The notes under the pieces were generated by a model that saw only the letters and a list, made by a program, of their open reading frames with translations, did no database searches and was not told where the DNA came from. The translations under genes and the position numbers were made by a program. From Dipetalonema caudispina (lineage: Eukaryota; Nematoda; Chromadorea; Rhabditida; Onchocercidae), in contig JABVXV010000081.1 in NCBI GenBank assembly GCA_013365325.1, forward strand, positions 62,001 through 126,000: 64,000 nt of DNA. The letters run 5' to 3'. This document shows, in pieces, positions 1 through 12,100 of this stretch; position 1 is the stretch's first letter, and each line of letters opens with the position of its first letter.

Positions 1-247
1 GAAAAAAGGAAAAAAACGTTGGTGGATTTTCAAAGTAGACCAGCATTGATGACAAGATGGGACGGATAGTGATGCAGCATAGGATCGATCCTGAATTGAT
101 GGAATGTCTTCTTCCTGCCCCCTCTTCCCCCGGTCTCTCTACCCATCTCGGTCAATCGTTATAAATCATTGTGAGAATAGAGGGAGAGCCAAAGAAACCG
201 AGCTAGGCGGGGATTAGGGTTTATAACAAAGTGATGAAGCAGAATAA

Positions 248-249
<2 letters not shown>

Positions 250-317
<68 letters not shown>
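250..317. repeat. poly(A) homopolymer, 68 bases
   Basis: An uninterrupted run of 68 A residues, the longest homopolymer in the window. It follows AGAATAAATA. It could be the tail of an old retroposed transcript on the plus strand or a slippage-expanded tract. Its exact length in the assembly should not be trusted. Confidence 0.95.
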
Positions 318-318
<1 letters not shown>

Positions 319-418
319 AATAGTTTCATTGAAGAGGAAATAGATGAATCAGTAAGTCGAAAGCTTCTTGTTTATCAATACAACTTTTCCTCATTCCCAT
401 TTGCAAATAGCCAAAAGG

Positions 419-478
419 GAGGGAGAGAGAGAGAGAGAGAGGGAGAGAGGTAAGGGAAAGAAAGAAAGGAGGGAGAGA
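419..478. repeat. GA-rich purine tract
   Basis: Purine-only stretch dominated by GA dinucleotides and GGGAGA units, followed by AAAG repeats. Simple-sequence DNA with complete strand asymmetry and no coding signal. Confidence 0.85.
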
Positions 479-664
479 TGAAGAACATCGTTATAAAATC
501 CATTTCATGCTATTGGTAAATTTTTTTTTTTTTTTTCGAAAATCTTTCCAAAAGTAGAATTTCCAAATATTAACTATATTTATAGGAAGAAAAAGAAGAA
601 AGAAAGTGGAGAAAGTATAGTTTTAAATCTCAAAAAAAAAAACACATTTTTTCAAAAGATTTAA

Positions 665-689
665 TTTTTTTTTTTTTTTTTTTTTTTTT
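665..689. repeat. poly(T), 25 bases
   Basis: Uninterrupted T run. One of several 24-28 base T runs in the window (others at 6652-6676, 35685-35710, 46091-46115, 55620-55643 and 63373-63400). Confidence 0.9.
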
Positions 690-2861
690 GTTGGAGAGAA
701 AAGAAGGGAAAAACGAATCATCAAAAAGATGAAAAGTAAACGAAGAAGTCGAATAAATATACGTAGATAAAAAAGGAAAGTTTAAATTATGGAGAATTAA
801 CTGTGCAAAATGAATGATAAGACTAATTATTCATTAAACAAATTATAATAATTAAATGGAAAAATTAAGGTAAATTCTGTAAATGTATCATCTGATTAAC
901 TTTTAATTCCAAATTTCATAAGCAAATCCAAATGCTATGTTTAGTTTTTTTTCTTTTTTTTTAAAAAAAATTATGAATAAAGAAGTCAAAAAAATGTGTG
1001 AAGTAATTGAAATTAAATTAATTTTATATCAAATAAGAACTGCAGAACATATAATTTGAAACAAGAAATAAATCCTGTACAAGATAATTTATACCATAAT
1101 TATTACTCCAAAAGACTTTTTTATCCATGCTTTCAGATATGTTAATATTCTTGGGCAATTAACTTTTTTTTTTTTTTTGGTTCTTGTTAATTGATTGAAT
1201 TAGATTGTTAAGGATTATTTATCACATAGGTATATTTCGAGGATGGGGAAAAATTATGCTTAAACAAAATATAATTTTATCAAATTATTGAAATTAGCGC
1301 AGTTACGATATAAGTAATAAGCCATATTTTCCTCCTATCTTATCGATAACCTAATCATTTTAATGCTTAATTTTTAAGAATTCCGGATTTGATAATACGA
1401 TGTAAAAACTCATCTAACTTTGACTGAACGGGAACGAAATTTTTACTTCTCACTTAAATACAATTGATATAATAATTTATTTGGATGATAATCCTGTCCT
1501 ATCAAATACTATCAATATGTTACGTAATAATTTCTTTTCTTCATTTAAAAATTATTTTTGATATGTTTTGGTAAATTTAAAATCATATTCGGTAAAATTT
1601 AACAATAAATTTGTATTTGATACAAACATATCAAAAATGGAAATGTAAATATATGAATTTCAAAGGTAATATTTGAAACGAAAGTACAAATTGAAAACCA
1701 TACAACATTCGAATGTCTGGTTACTTCCAGAAGTATTTATATCATTTCGCGTAATGCACGGGGATATCTCGAGTATTGAGGCTTACGAGTTGAAATTAGT
1801 ATCATTTCTCATTTCCGAAATTTCCCAACAATCTCTGATAAAATTTGAAAATTTAAAAAATGCCAAAGATTGGAATTTCCAGAACAATTCCCGCTAAATG
1901 TAATTGTGAAAATTAAATAGCGGGGAATTTCGTTGGGAATGATGGCAGTGATGATTAAATCCTTTTCAGCCTGATTTTTAAAATACTCCGGTAATTTCGA
2001 ATGAGGGCATTATTCTTCCCGAGAACACTATCCCCTCTAAATTTCTACGTTTATTTTTTTTCAGCTCTTTTGGAGATCTAACGAACAAGAATGTTCAATG
2101 CGCTTCATGATGTACACAACTGCCTAGCAATATTTAAATGAATCATTTTGAGGAATGCAAAAATTTGGTTTCACTTTTAGTTTTTTTTGTTGAAGCACCC
2201 TCTCTTCTCTCTTTCTCTTTCTTTTCGTTTCACCTAGAAAGAGAGAGAAAAAGAAAGTATTTGACGGATGTTAAGGGGAAAAAAGATAGATCACTGAAAA
2301 GTATGATATACCTGACAGATAATCATTTATCACAATAACATTAATGATGAAAAGATTAAACAAGATAAGAGAAAAGGGGAAGAGAGAGAGTGAAAAGGGG
2401 AAAAAAGGAAGAGGAAGCATGGAAAAATGACAATAACTGATAATGATGATTGGTAATGGGAAGGGAAAAAAAAAAAGAATAGCAGATTTAATAAAAAAAA
2501 AAAAGACCAACTGAATAAAATTTGATGAATTTTGGGAGTCCTTTTCTTGTTCCCTTTTTTTTTTTTTAAATTCATTTATTCTTATCACATAAAGATAATG
2601 AAAGGTTGAAATTTAAATTTTATTTCTTTTAATTTTCAATTTTTTTTTTGCCCAGTCGTTCTGAATAAATGAAAAAAAGAAAGAAAATTTGCTTCCATAT
2701 TATTTTCATGCAATGCATTGTTACTTCTACAATTACCCGAGTAAACTATCCATATAGCGAGGGACGATGTAAGAAATAATAATAAATAATAATAGTAATA
2801 ATAAGGAGTAATAACGACGATAGCATAATAATATTGATAATGATAATAAGAATAACGATAG

Positions 2862-2862
2862 T

Positions 2863-2949
<87 letters not shown>
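2862..2949. repeat. (TAA)n microsatellite
   Basis: About 29 nearly perfect tandem copies of the trinucleotide TAA, preceded by about 80 bases of imperfect AATAAT sequence. On the minus strand it reads as long Tyr, Leu or Ile runs in the three frames; these are artefacts. A good candidate length-polymorphic marker. Confidence 0.95.
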
Positions 2950-3191
2950 CAATAATAAATCGTAGTTGTAATGTGATAATAATACATAATACTATCATTG
3001 GGTCCTGATTTGGAGCATATGTATATGGATGAAAGGAAGCAGAAGAAATTAATAACACCATAAAACCATATCATCTTCACTCTCACTATTTCGAATTTCA
3101 GAAGAAGAAATAAAAGAATGATAGAATAGTTGAGATTATCCAATGATTTCAAATCATTAATTGTTGACAGCCGTAGCAAAGGAAGAATTGC

Positions 3192-3225
3192 ATGCTTGCA
3201 TTCATACACGAATGAATGCAAGCAT
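3192..3225. repeat. perfect 14-bp inverted repeat, 6-base loop
   Basis: Left arm 3192-3205 and right arm 3212-3225 are exact reverse complements, separated by ACACGA. The arms are mixed sequence (GCTTGCATT core), unlike the surrounding simple repeats. It could form a stable hairpin in DNA or RNA on either strand. No gene or terminator context explains it. Confidence 0.8.
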
Positions 3226-3573
3226 ACGCATATAAAATATACAGAAGAGCATTGTTAAAGCAAAAAGTATGCATTTAGCAATCATTTTAGCTGTTGTAAC
3301 TAATGGCATTTATTGGTAATGTGAAATGAACCATTGGGATAGAAGGATGTTGCTTACAGCAATATCGCAGATGCAACTGCAAACTGCACGAAGGTTACTA
3401 CTCTCGTCTTACTAAAGACATAAATTCGGAAGAGATGGGTGGAGAGAAAGAGGGATAGACTTTTTACTACAATCCTCAAAAACTGAATGCTTTTGCTTCC
3501 AAATGTTTATAGTATATGATCGTCCGCTCTTAAGACTATACGACAGCTCTCTTCTACGAATGGTTGACAAAAT

Positions 3574-3575
<2 letters not shown>

Positions 3576-3638
<63 letters not shown>
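3576..3638. repeat. (AC)n microsatellite
   Basis: About 31 AC dinucleotides with a single T interruption at 3605. It reads as Thr-His repeats on the plus strand and Val-Cys repeats on the minus strand; neither is considered coding. Confidence 0.95.
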
Positions 3639-3641
<3 letters not shown>

Positions 3642-6105
3642 CGATACAGCCACAGAAACAGACACACACCGCAACAGAATTGATTATACATCGAATCCAA
3701 TGATATGTATTCTTTTGTATTTCAAATAAACCATTGCAACGATTAGATGATACAGCTAAACTGGCAGAAAAGCTAATTTTATTAAAAATATAGCGAAATT
3801 TGAACTTCATTTCGTGATCTAATCGATGTCATCTCCGCTTTCATTTTCACTTCCGTCTCCGCTCTCATTTCATCTTATCATCATCATCATGAACCTTTTC
3901 CTCTTTCTCCCGGTATTTTTCAGCTCTTCGTCCTGTTTAAGCTATTACAATAATGGGTGCAACTATTTGCATAGGAAGACTGATTAGCAGACAAAAGGCA
4001 AGATACATACTATGTGTTGTAGGAAAGGAATGTGTGGAGCAGGCAGAAGATTTTAACATTACGACAATTTCGAAAGTTCCAATAACTATCCTAAAATTGA
4101 ATTCTCCTATCCTTTTTCCCTCTCTCTTCCTCTCTTTCTTCCTTTCCCTATCTTTCTTCTTAACATCCATTTTCATCCGCTTCCTCCTAATTTTTCGATG
4201 TTAAAAAAAGGGATTAATTTCAGCAAAATTTTTAACACACTTGTTCACTTCATTAAAATGTTTCCTGTATTTTCGCATGTAAAAAAAATGAAAAAAAAAA
4301 AAAAAAAAAACTACCAAATCACATTAGAATTAATGAACATATTAACAGAAAAAGAAAAAAAAAACTTTTTTTTTTCCTTTTTTTTCGAAAAAAAAAAAAT
4401 CGTATTTTATGTAAGCATAAAAAGCTATATGGAAAGGATAAATAAAACAAAAAGAAAAAAAAAAAAAAACGAAATCTTTTTTTTCTCTTTATAATTTTGA
4501 ATGACAAAACTTTTCAATAATTCTTCTATGTTTTCTGAATGAATGAATGATAATGTAATGAGTTCGTTTACTCATTCATATATGTAACAATGACAAATTT
4601 TCAACGATTAAAAATGAAATGTAATTTTCTGAGAAATATTGAAATTTATCTCATCAGTTTTTCATTTCTTTTTATCTTCAGATTAATATGCTTTTGTAAA
4701 ATTTTAAAATCTGCTTGGCTAAATTTTTCTTTTTAAAGAAAAAAAAAAAAAAAAAAAAAATGGAGTATTAAGATTTTCCCTTCTCCTTTTTCTCCATCTC
4801 TTTCCTTCACCTAACTTTTATCAATCCCGTGAACGATAACTATTTCAATGGGTATTTCGCATATGTGTAAAGAAGGAGGCAATTTTGAATTATTGAAATT
4901 CCATAGATAATTAGACATAAAATTTTATTATATGCAAAAACTCATTTTAGTTGATAAAAATGAAACAAGCAGACATATGATTGTATGATCAAAAGAAAAC
5001 ATTTTAAAAAATAAATAACATAAATAAAAAAAAAAGAAAAAAGAAAATCTAATAGGATATGAATTTTCCACTTATAGCAGTGGTATTAATTGGTACTAGT
5101 TGTGGAAAAATATTATTTGCAAATATTGTAAATATTTTTAAAAGCTATAATTTTTTTCATTTTAAGAATAGGGACGAAGAGAAGAAAAGATAAATTTGTA
5201 AAGGACATTTATCAGCACAAAAAAACATTTCAAATGAAAAAAATTGAATTTTAAATCAAAGAATCGACATCAAGAACTTGTTTCAGTTCCGGAAAAGCAG
5301 AAAGGAAAGAAAAATGATCATTGCTGCTTGAATCAGTTATTCTGATTCATATAATTCCTTGCAGATATGTTGCTCTTGAAAGCCTAAAATTTTGAAATTC
5401 TTCCTAAATTCATGCAATGATTTCATCATTTCTTGTTATCTTAAAGAATCATTTCAAAGTGTGAAAAATTTAAATTATCGAAATTAAAGATATGCAAAGA
5501 AACAAAACGAATCCCTTCAATTATAAAGATAATTTTATCTAACATTGAGTATTTTCATTATCTAAATTTCAGCATAAACAAGTAAATATGATAATCTTGA
5601 AAGGTTGTAATTTAAATAAGCTTAGTTCCCTGCTTCTGATTGCAATTATTGAAATGAATTGCAGCACGTCAAATGAAATAAATATACGTTTGAGCCTAGA
5701 ATAAGCCTAATGGCCAATTTTTGCTTTCTACACCTTACCTTAATGTCTAATCTTTTTTCTCGTCTTTTTTTCTCTGAAAATTTCCATTTATTTGATGATA
5801 ATTACAAGAAAGGCATAGATGATTACCGAACCATATGCACAATTCTATTACACAGTTGTATCTTTGAAGTAATCCCATCAAGGTCAAAGGTCATTCGTCT
5901 AAGAGTGTCGGAAAATTATGAATGGGAAGGATGTATTAATATAGCATAGTAATGTTGGATGGAATCATGTCAGGGGTAATGGGATCAAGCAGTAATTGTG
6001 AAAAACCATAACTCTTAACAAAAAAATCTCACACCGAAAAATAAGAAAAAACCACAAAACAAAAAAAAAGACGATCCCGAAAAAATCGATCAGCAGAGAG
6101 GAAGA

Positions 6106-6120
6106 GGGTCACCGTGACCT
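6106..6120. promoter_or_regulatory. inverted-repeat (IR3) nuclear-receptor-like site
   Basis: GGTCA-CCG-TGACC occupies 6107-6119, a perfect palindrome of two half-sites spaced by three bases, which is the geometry known for steroid-receptor response elements. It lies about 70 bases upstream of the proposed start codon at 6190, in a relatively GC-rich patch that also contains the direct repeat CGACCACT (twice, separated by CGAT). Binding by a nematode nuclear receptor is inference only. Confidence 0.35.
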
Positions 6121-6189
6121 CGACCACTCGATCGACCACTACTAACAGCTCCTAACCATTGCGCAATTATAGCATTGTGTCATCAAAAC

Positions 6190-9100
6190 ATGAGGAGAAT
6201 TGATGTCGGGAATCGATCATTACCATCAACCATAAATGTCCGTATGGTAAGTATCTATTCCTGTGAATACTAAATTTTTTTTTTTTAATTTAAGACACGA
6301 AAATTTTTGCAGAATTCGTCTTTTTTCTCCGAATTTTTTAAATTAAAATTTATTGCTAATAATTATTATCACACTTTACTTGTTGTGCTAATTCTATTCA
6401 AGAAATGAATTATCCCCAGAAATAGTTGTTAACATTGATGTAAGGCAGGATAAGTTAAGTTAAGACGATAGATAGATGCTCATCTACAAAAATAATTCAC
6501 ATTTATTTGCATAATTGTTACGAATAATTCGAATGATTAAAGAATAATTTCCAAGAATGATTTGAACAACCGATCAAAATGATTGTATGATATCAGAGCA
6601 AAGATTTATTATTATCATTTTCCTTACCTTCTTTTTTTCTCTCAAATGAAGTTTTTTTTTTTTTTTTTTTTTTTTTCATTTTTATAACAAACATCGAACA
6701 ATGATTTTTGTTATAAAAATGATTGAATGGTTAATTTTTTGGTATTCTAAAAATTATCCAAATAAGATTTGAAGATAGAAAAGGATGGATAGATAGATAG
6801 AAAAATAAGACGGAAAAAAGGGTGACATTCAAGACTGAATTTGGTAACGGTAATGATTTGATCATATCTATTATAATATCTATCAAAATTGAAGAAAACT
6901 TAAACATTCACTTTTCATCTTGTAATATCCATCTTCACCAATTCATTTAATCCCGGCTTCTTGACCCCATTTTTCATGCTCTATCGAGCATATGATATTG
7001 ATATTTTATTAAATTACCGATAGATTTCATTCTGATAATGTGATCATTTGTTTGATAATTTGATCCAATGAAGGGAATTTTTATGACTGATAAGCTAAAA
7101 AATGTTTATATGAAACATTTGGAAGAGAAATTTTACTTTATTTGACCATATAATTCCGAAACAACCTTTCGCACATACAACGGTTTGGAAAAGGATTAAG
7201 TACTAATGAAAATCGAAATTTTATCTAAAAATCGAACTTGTGAAGCATGAACATTGAATGAAATAGTAAAGAGGAAAGAGAAGATTGACAGGTAGACAAG
7301 AGATAAGAAGAGAGGAGGAGAAAAAAGAAAAATATGGCTGAGTCATTTAAGATATTGTTGGAAATACTCAAGATTATTGAAATTAATTTTATTCTTTACA
7401 TAAAAGAATTGCCAACGTTTTCTCTCAATATCTTTTTAGTAAAATTTTGATATTTGTTACTTTGATAGGCTCCATTTTCAAATTTTAATTAAATTGACAA
7501 CATTTTACACTTTCTAAAGCATTCCATTAATTCAATATCTATTCTTAAGTTAATTTTAAATGCATCTCACTCTTTTTTCATCATTTCCCACTCAGTGCGA
7601 TAGAAAATTTTTCATAGCAAACACTGCTAGGGCCGCGCTTCATGTAATCCCGTCATGCATAGTTTCCTGCCGGTATATTTGAATTTTATGATTTAGTCTG
7701 ATAGCTTAAGGAGGTTATATTTTCTAAGTTGAGATTATCCTGAAACTGGATCCGTAAATGCTTCCTGTACGTTTTATCATCGAGATCATAAATTGTAAAT
7801 GTTCCGTTATTATTGTTAATTTCCATTGAGTGCAGCAGCAGTTGGCTCATTAATAAGGCGAAGAACCTCCATACCAGTTAATTTTGCTGCATATCTGGTT
7901 GCTGAATCATCAGAGTAAGCTGGTACGATAATACCGTTAGCATTATATGAGAGCTTTGATTCCTGTAAAGATTAAGGATTGGTTTGTACTTTCTTCACTT
8001 TTTTTGCGAACGCTTGAGACGTATCTTCATACACTTTATCATCGCTTGTCATTACTTCTAAAGATGAAATAATAGTGAGATACGGAATTTACTGAAAATT
8101 TGCATTACATATATATCTATTTGTAAGGCGAAAGTTTTGTTCTACTTTTATATTTTAACTGAAGGTGGTGTATATTACAAATGCTGATAACATGAATGCG
8201 TATTATTATAATGGAAAACATGACAACACTGTACTGTGTGAAGACGCTTTTATACCAGAATAGGGGAATTTAGTACATCAACCTGTTAAATGAAGTCTTA
8301 CAAAAAGTTCCCCTCTGTCTGTACATATATTATTCTAGAACATTTCTCCGGTATATGAATTTTCACTTCTACGTTCGTGTTCTTTCCGACAAATCCCGAA
8401 TCAGCTGTGCCCTACCCGATGAAATCTGGATCTATTGTCACATTTTGATTATAAAAAAGCGTATGATGTGAGAGTAAAGATGGTTTAAGTTTCATACTAT
8501 TGAAAATACGATATATTAGCAAGTTCGTAATGTATTTTAAGTTAATTCTTTTCCAAATTCCAGGTTGATGATCTAACAATGAAAGCAATGGAAAGGGAGG
8601 GTGCCAGCCGGAGAAGTGTAACATATAAAGGTCATTTCCAGTGGCCATCTAAAAGCAGTGTATTAACAACACCGGAACGGAAGCGTTCAAGACGTTCTAC
8701 GAGTTTTGCTGACTCCGGTTTAGGCTCATCAATATTTGGTTCACCTCCCTCGAAATCAGTAAGCTGTGAAAATTTTTATCACTTCCAAGTGAATATGGAA
8801 TTCCATATTTTATTTGGAATTCAGAAACAGGTGCAGAATTCTTGTTTTGTGAGTCCGGAAACCGATGTGTGTATGTGGTAAGCCCGGTGTAATAAATATG
8901 AGGAGGACTGTTATTGTAGTTGTTTTTTAATTACTGGAGCCCCGCCTAGTATCAATTCATCATTTCAGGTCACTATGTCAGACACTGCTCCCATGTTAAA
9001 GACACCAACAAGGAAAAAATCACCGAATACGAACTCACCCTCTTTACAGTCACCATTAAAGTAAGTTTTAGTGCCGTCACTTGTCTGTTGATGAGCAAAT

Positions 9101-12100
9101 TAATGAAAGATTAGCTAGGTGAAAAGCAATATACAGACGATGAAGGAATCTCTAGCAATTTCAGAAAGTTAAAAATATACATTGAAACCACACCTTGTGA
9201 GTTTAGCCTATGTAAGCATTCCGTCGTGATACTGTATACAGTTTCGCTGCTTACTGTCTCTTCTACCTGAGCACACCGGTATCATCTGTAGACACCTTTT
9301 GATATTGTTGTGTTGCTTCTTCTAAAATGATTACAGTTGGACTTCACATGTATTCACAGTTTCATCTATAAAATTTTAGGTCGTTTCTCCATGTGTCTGC
9401 GTTTAGTGATGCCTTCTGTCCACCAGAAAATTGCTCGCCTCCGTCGAAGTTCCGTCTTTCGGATCCCGGCAAAGCTGTTGGTAAAAATTTTTAATTTTGA
9501 TAAAAGCATAAGGTCCACCGACAGCGAAGCCGATGTAAATCGATTAAAAGAAGTAGTTAGAAAAAGACATGCATTATAAGTCTTCTTCGATGGGCTGATG
9601 TTCAACCATGTCCAGCTTGTAGTTGTCAACGGTTTGACACATTGCGCTGAAAGTCTGGGATTTTTGTTCGTTGGGTAAACTTAAGTGATAATGACGAGAA
9701 AGGAAGCACGGAACACGAGTTCAAAAGGGCATGGCATAAATGTATCCCTGAAAAGGAAGCGACGGATGAGAACAAGCGATTACGAGAGCATGAGGTTTAG
9801 GGATAAGTTTTTCGTTATGTAATGTTGAAAAGAGCAGCACATGTTGGATCCAGAATCGTAATGTAATCATATGAGTGATTGTAAACATCAGTAATATTAA
9901 ATCAAATAGTTCTTCTGATATATCCTCAGTGACATTAAGGTCCCGACCTTTATTTGATTTTATTCGGCTAAGCAAAATTGCTGGAAACAAAATATATGTG
10001 AACGAGAAATTTTGTTCATATTCAACAAACTACTGTCAGTAATTGCTTTCCAACTTTTTGTTTCGTAATTCGTAAATCAAATTTGAAAGTGATTCTTCTT
10101 TTTGCAGAATACAGATTTAGTGGGACAAGTGTTCCGGAAAATGAAACACCTATCAATATGGCGGACGATGCATTGAATGGAGCAATACCGTCTACTTCCT
10201 TCAAAGATTCCTCTTTTCGGTCAGCCTATCGTTCGCTTGAAACCCAACTAGCATATTCCATAATGAGGCATGAAGTTGAGTGACATGTCCCTTATTCTCC
10301 TAATGATAGTTTGGTAGTGGGTTCGATATGCTGACAAAGATAGGTCACATAACTAGACGGTTTTTCCCACGTACCGGTTCTGAATGGCTAATTTTCAAAG
10401 AAATAAGTTGCCCGTGGGTCTCTGCCACGTGGTGAGTACGAAATATTCCTTATAAACTGAATAAACTGTATTTTCATATATCTTAGTTTCCTTTGAACTG
10501 TCATTTGATGGAATTTTAAGAGGAAAGAATTATCTTGTTTCCTGGAAGTTCAAAATTTTGCCTCTGTTTCAGGTCATCGCTTGATGATGAAAATGATGAC
10601 AGCGTAACGGACTCCGCTATTTCATATGGGATGGTGGAAACACCGAGTAAAGGGTTTAAAAATGAAATGGTTTGTAGCATTTTTTGCTTGAGAAACAAAT
10701 ACGTCTCATCATCTTTTGTATGACATTCCCTTTCGGATCTGGAACATTCACGCAACTGAGCTTCCGAAATATGGGTTGAATTGATCAATGAAGCATTTCC
10801 TTACACTTAATCTTTACCGTTTACTAATAATTCTGTAGTGTAAAATGTTGCGTTGTATTTTATTTAATTTAAATTATAGAATGCACTAAAATATTTGCAA
10901 ATTAAATATGAAAATCAAAAAACACAGCGCACTGTTTTTTTTCCCACTTCCAGAATATGGCTGCAGGCTTCATTGATGATACCTTTTCATTGCTTACATC
11001 AACCCCATTGCATATTGGTTCAAATGATGATGTTTCAAGGAGTCATGCTTTTATACCTTCACATTATACCATTCCTGAACAAGCTAATGGTCCACTGGAA
11101 AGCAGGTATGTTGAACATGTTATTCAGACGGTGTTTCTGATTTGCAAATAGTTCGTCGTCATGATCTGTGATCATTGGAACACGTGCTGGTATTTATCAA
11201 CCAGTCTGCAGTGATCCTTCACTTTCGCTTGGTGATGTGTTTGATCTAGTATATGCTTGGAAAAGATTACGGTAGAAAAAAGAATTAGTTTCAAGGTTTT
11301 TGTTGGTAGAAAAAAGACATTTTCACTTCGAATCATTAGCGTTTTGTTAAAGATTGAAGTTGGTTGCGTCTTTTAAGAGAGAGGTGTCATTGCATCCCCT
11401 CAGTACATGTTGATAGTCCTCATTTACTTTAATTTTGCAACTTAAAAATTGTTTTGTATTTATCCTGTGACTATGGATGTCATATTTTAATTTTAATTGC
11501 AGTTTATGTGAGCCAGTCGATCAGTTCAGGCTACACACCACTGGCTTCCTATCTCCTGTGAAAAGCACTGACGCTGAAGCTATAGTTTTACCAGTAACGA
11601 GGATAAGTCAAATAGAGAAGGCAAGCCTATCACAACGAAGGGTCCGCATTTTTTATACGAAATCTATATATGAACTATAAATGGGAGAATTCACAGCATA
11701 AAAAGTTTCAATTTCAGGTTGAACAGTTCTATCCAAGGTTTACAAGTAATTTAACAGCTGCAAATTCAAATCGGGCGTATCTTCGTGAAACCAACTGCAA
11801 TAACAGACCGTTTAGGCCACCAACAAGAGCGCTGAAAGTGGTAAAATTTTAGTTTTCGTTTACCTCTCATATTTGTTAAAGAACTAACGCGAAGAGAGTT
11901 ATTTTAGATGTCATCGTCTTAAACTCACTGTAAGTTCTGAGATGTAAATATCGTTATGAAGGAAGTACGAAGTTTTCACAAATATTTTTGTTCTGAAATT
12001 ATGAGTTGTCTTTCTTTGATTGTGCCCTGAAAATCAAATACTTCCAGAACTCAAAAAAATGGTTTCAAATAACTTGCGGAGAGACACCTCACCAGGTAAA

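Larger units (their letters stand above)
1..6189. other. intergenic, repeat-rich, no gene seen
   Basis: No open reading frame here has recognisable protein character or a splice-consistent exon chain. The longer open stretches between 2.2 and 4.5 kb are translations of microsatellites and homopolymers (runs of Tyr, Leu, Ile, Lys or Thr-His) and are not believable genes. The stretch holds a 68-base A run, GA-rich and TAA and CA microsatellites, many poly(T) tracts and one perfect 14-bp hairpin, listed separately. The last ~130 bases are less AT-rich and probably form the 5' leader or promoter of the gene starting at 6190. Confidence 0.6.

Noticed and set aside
2636..3221. Minus-strand open frames with long Tyr, Leu or Ile runs.
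   Set aside because: They are translations of the (TAA)n microsatellite in three frames, without splice or family support.
3412..3810. Open frames with Val-Cys or Thr-His repeats.
   Set aside because: Translation of the (AC)n microsatellite.
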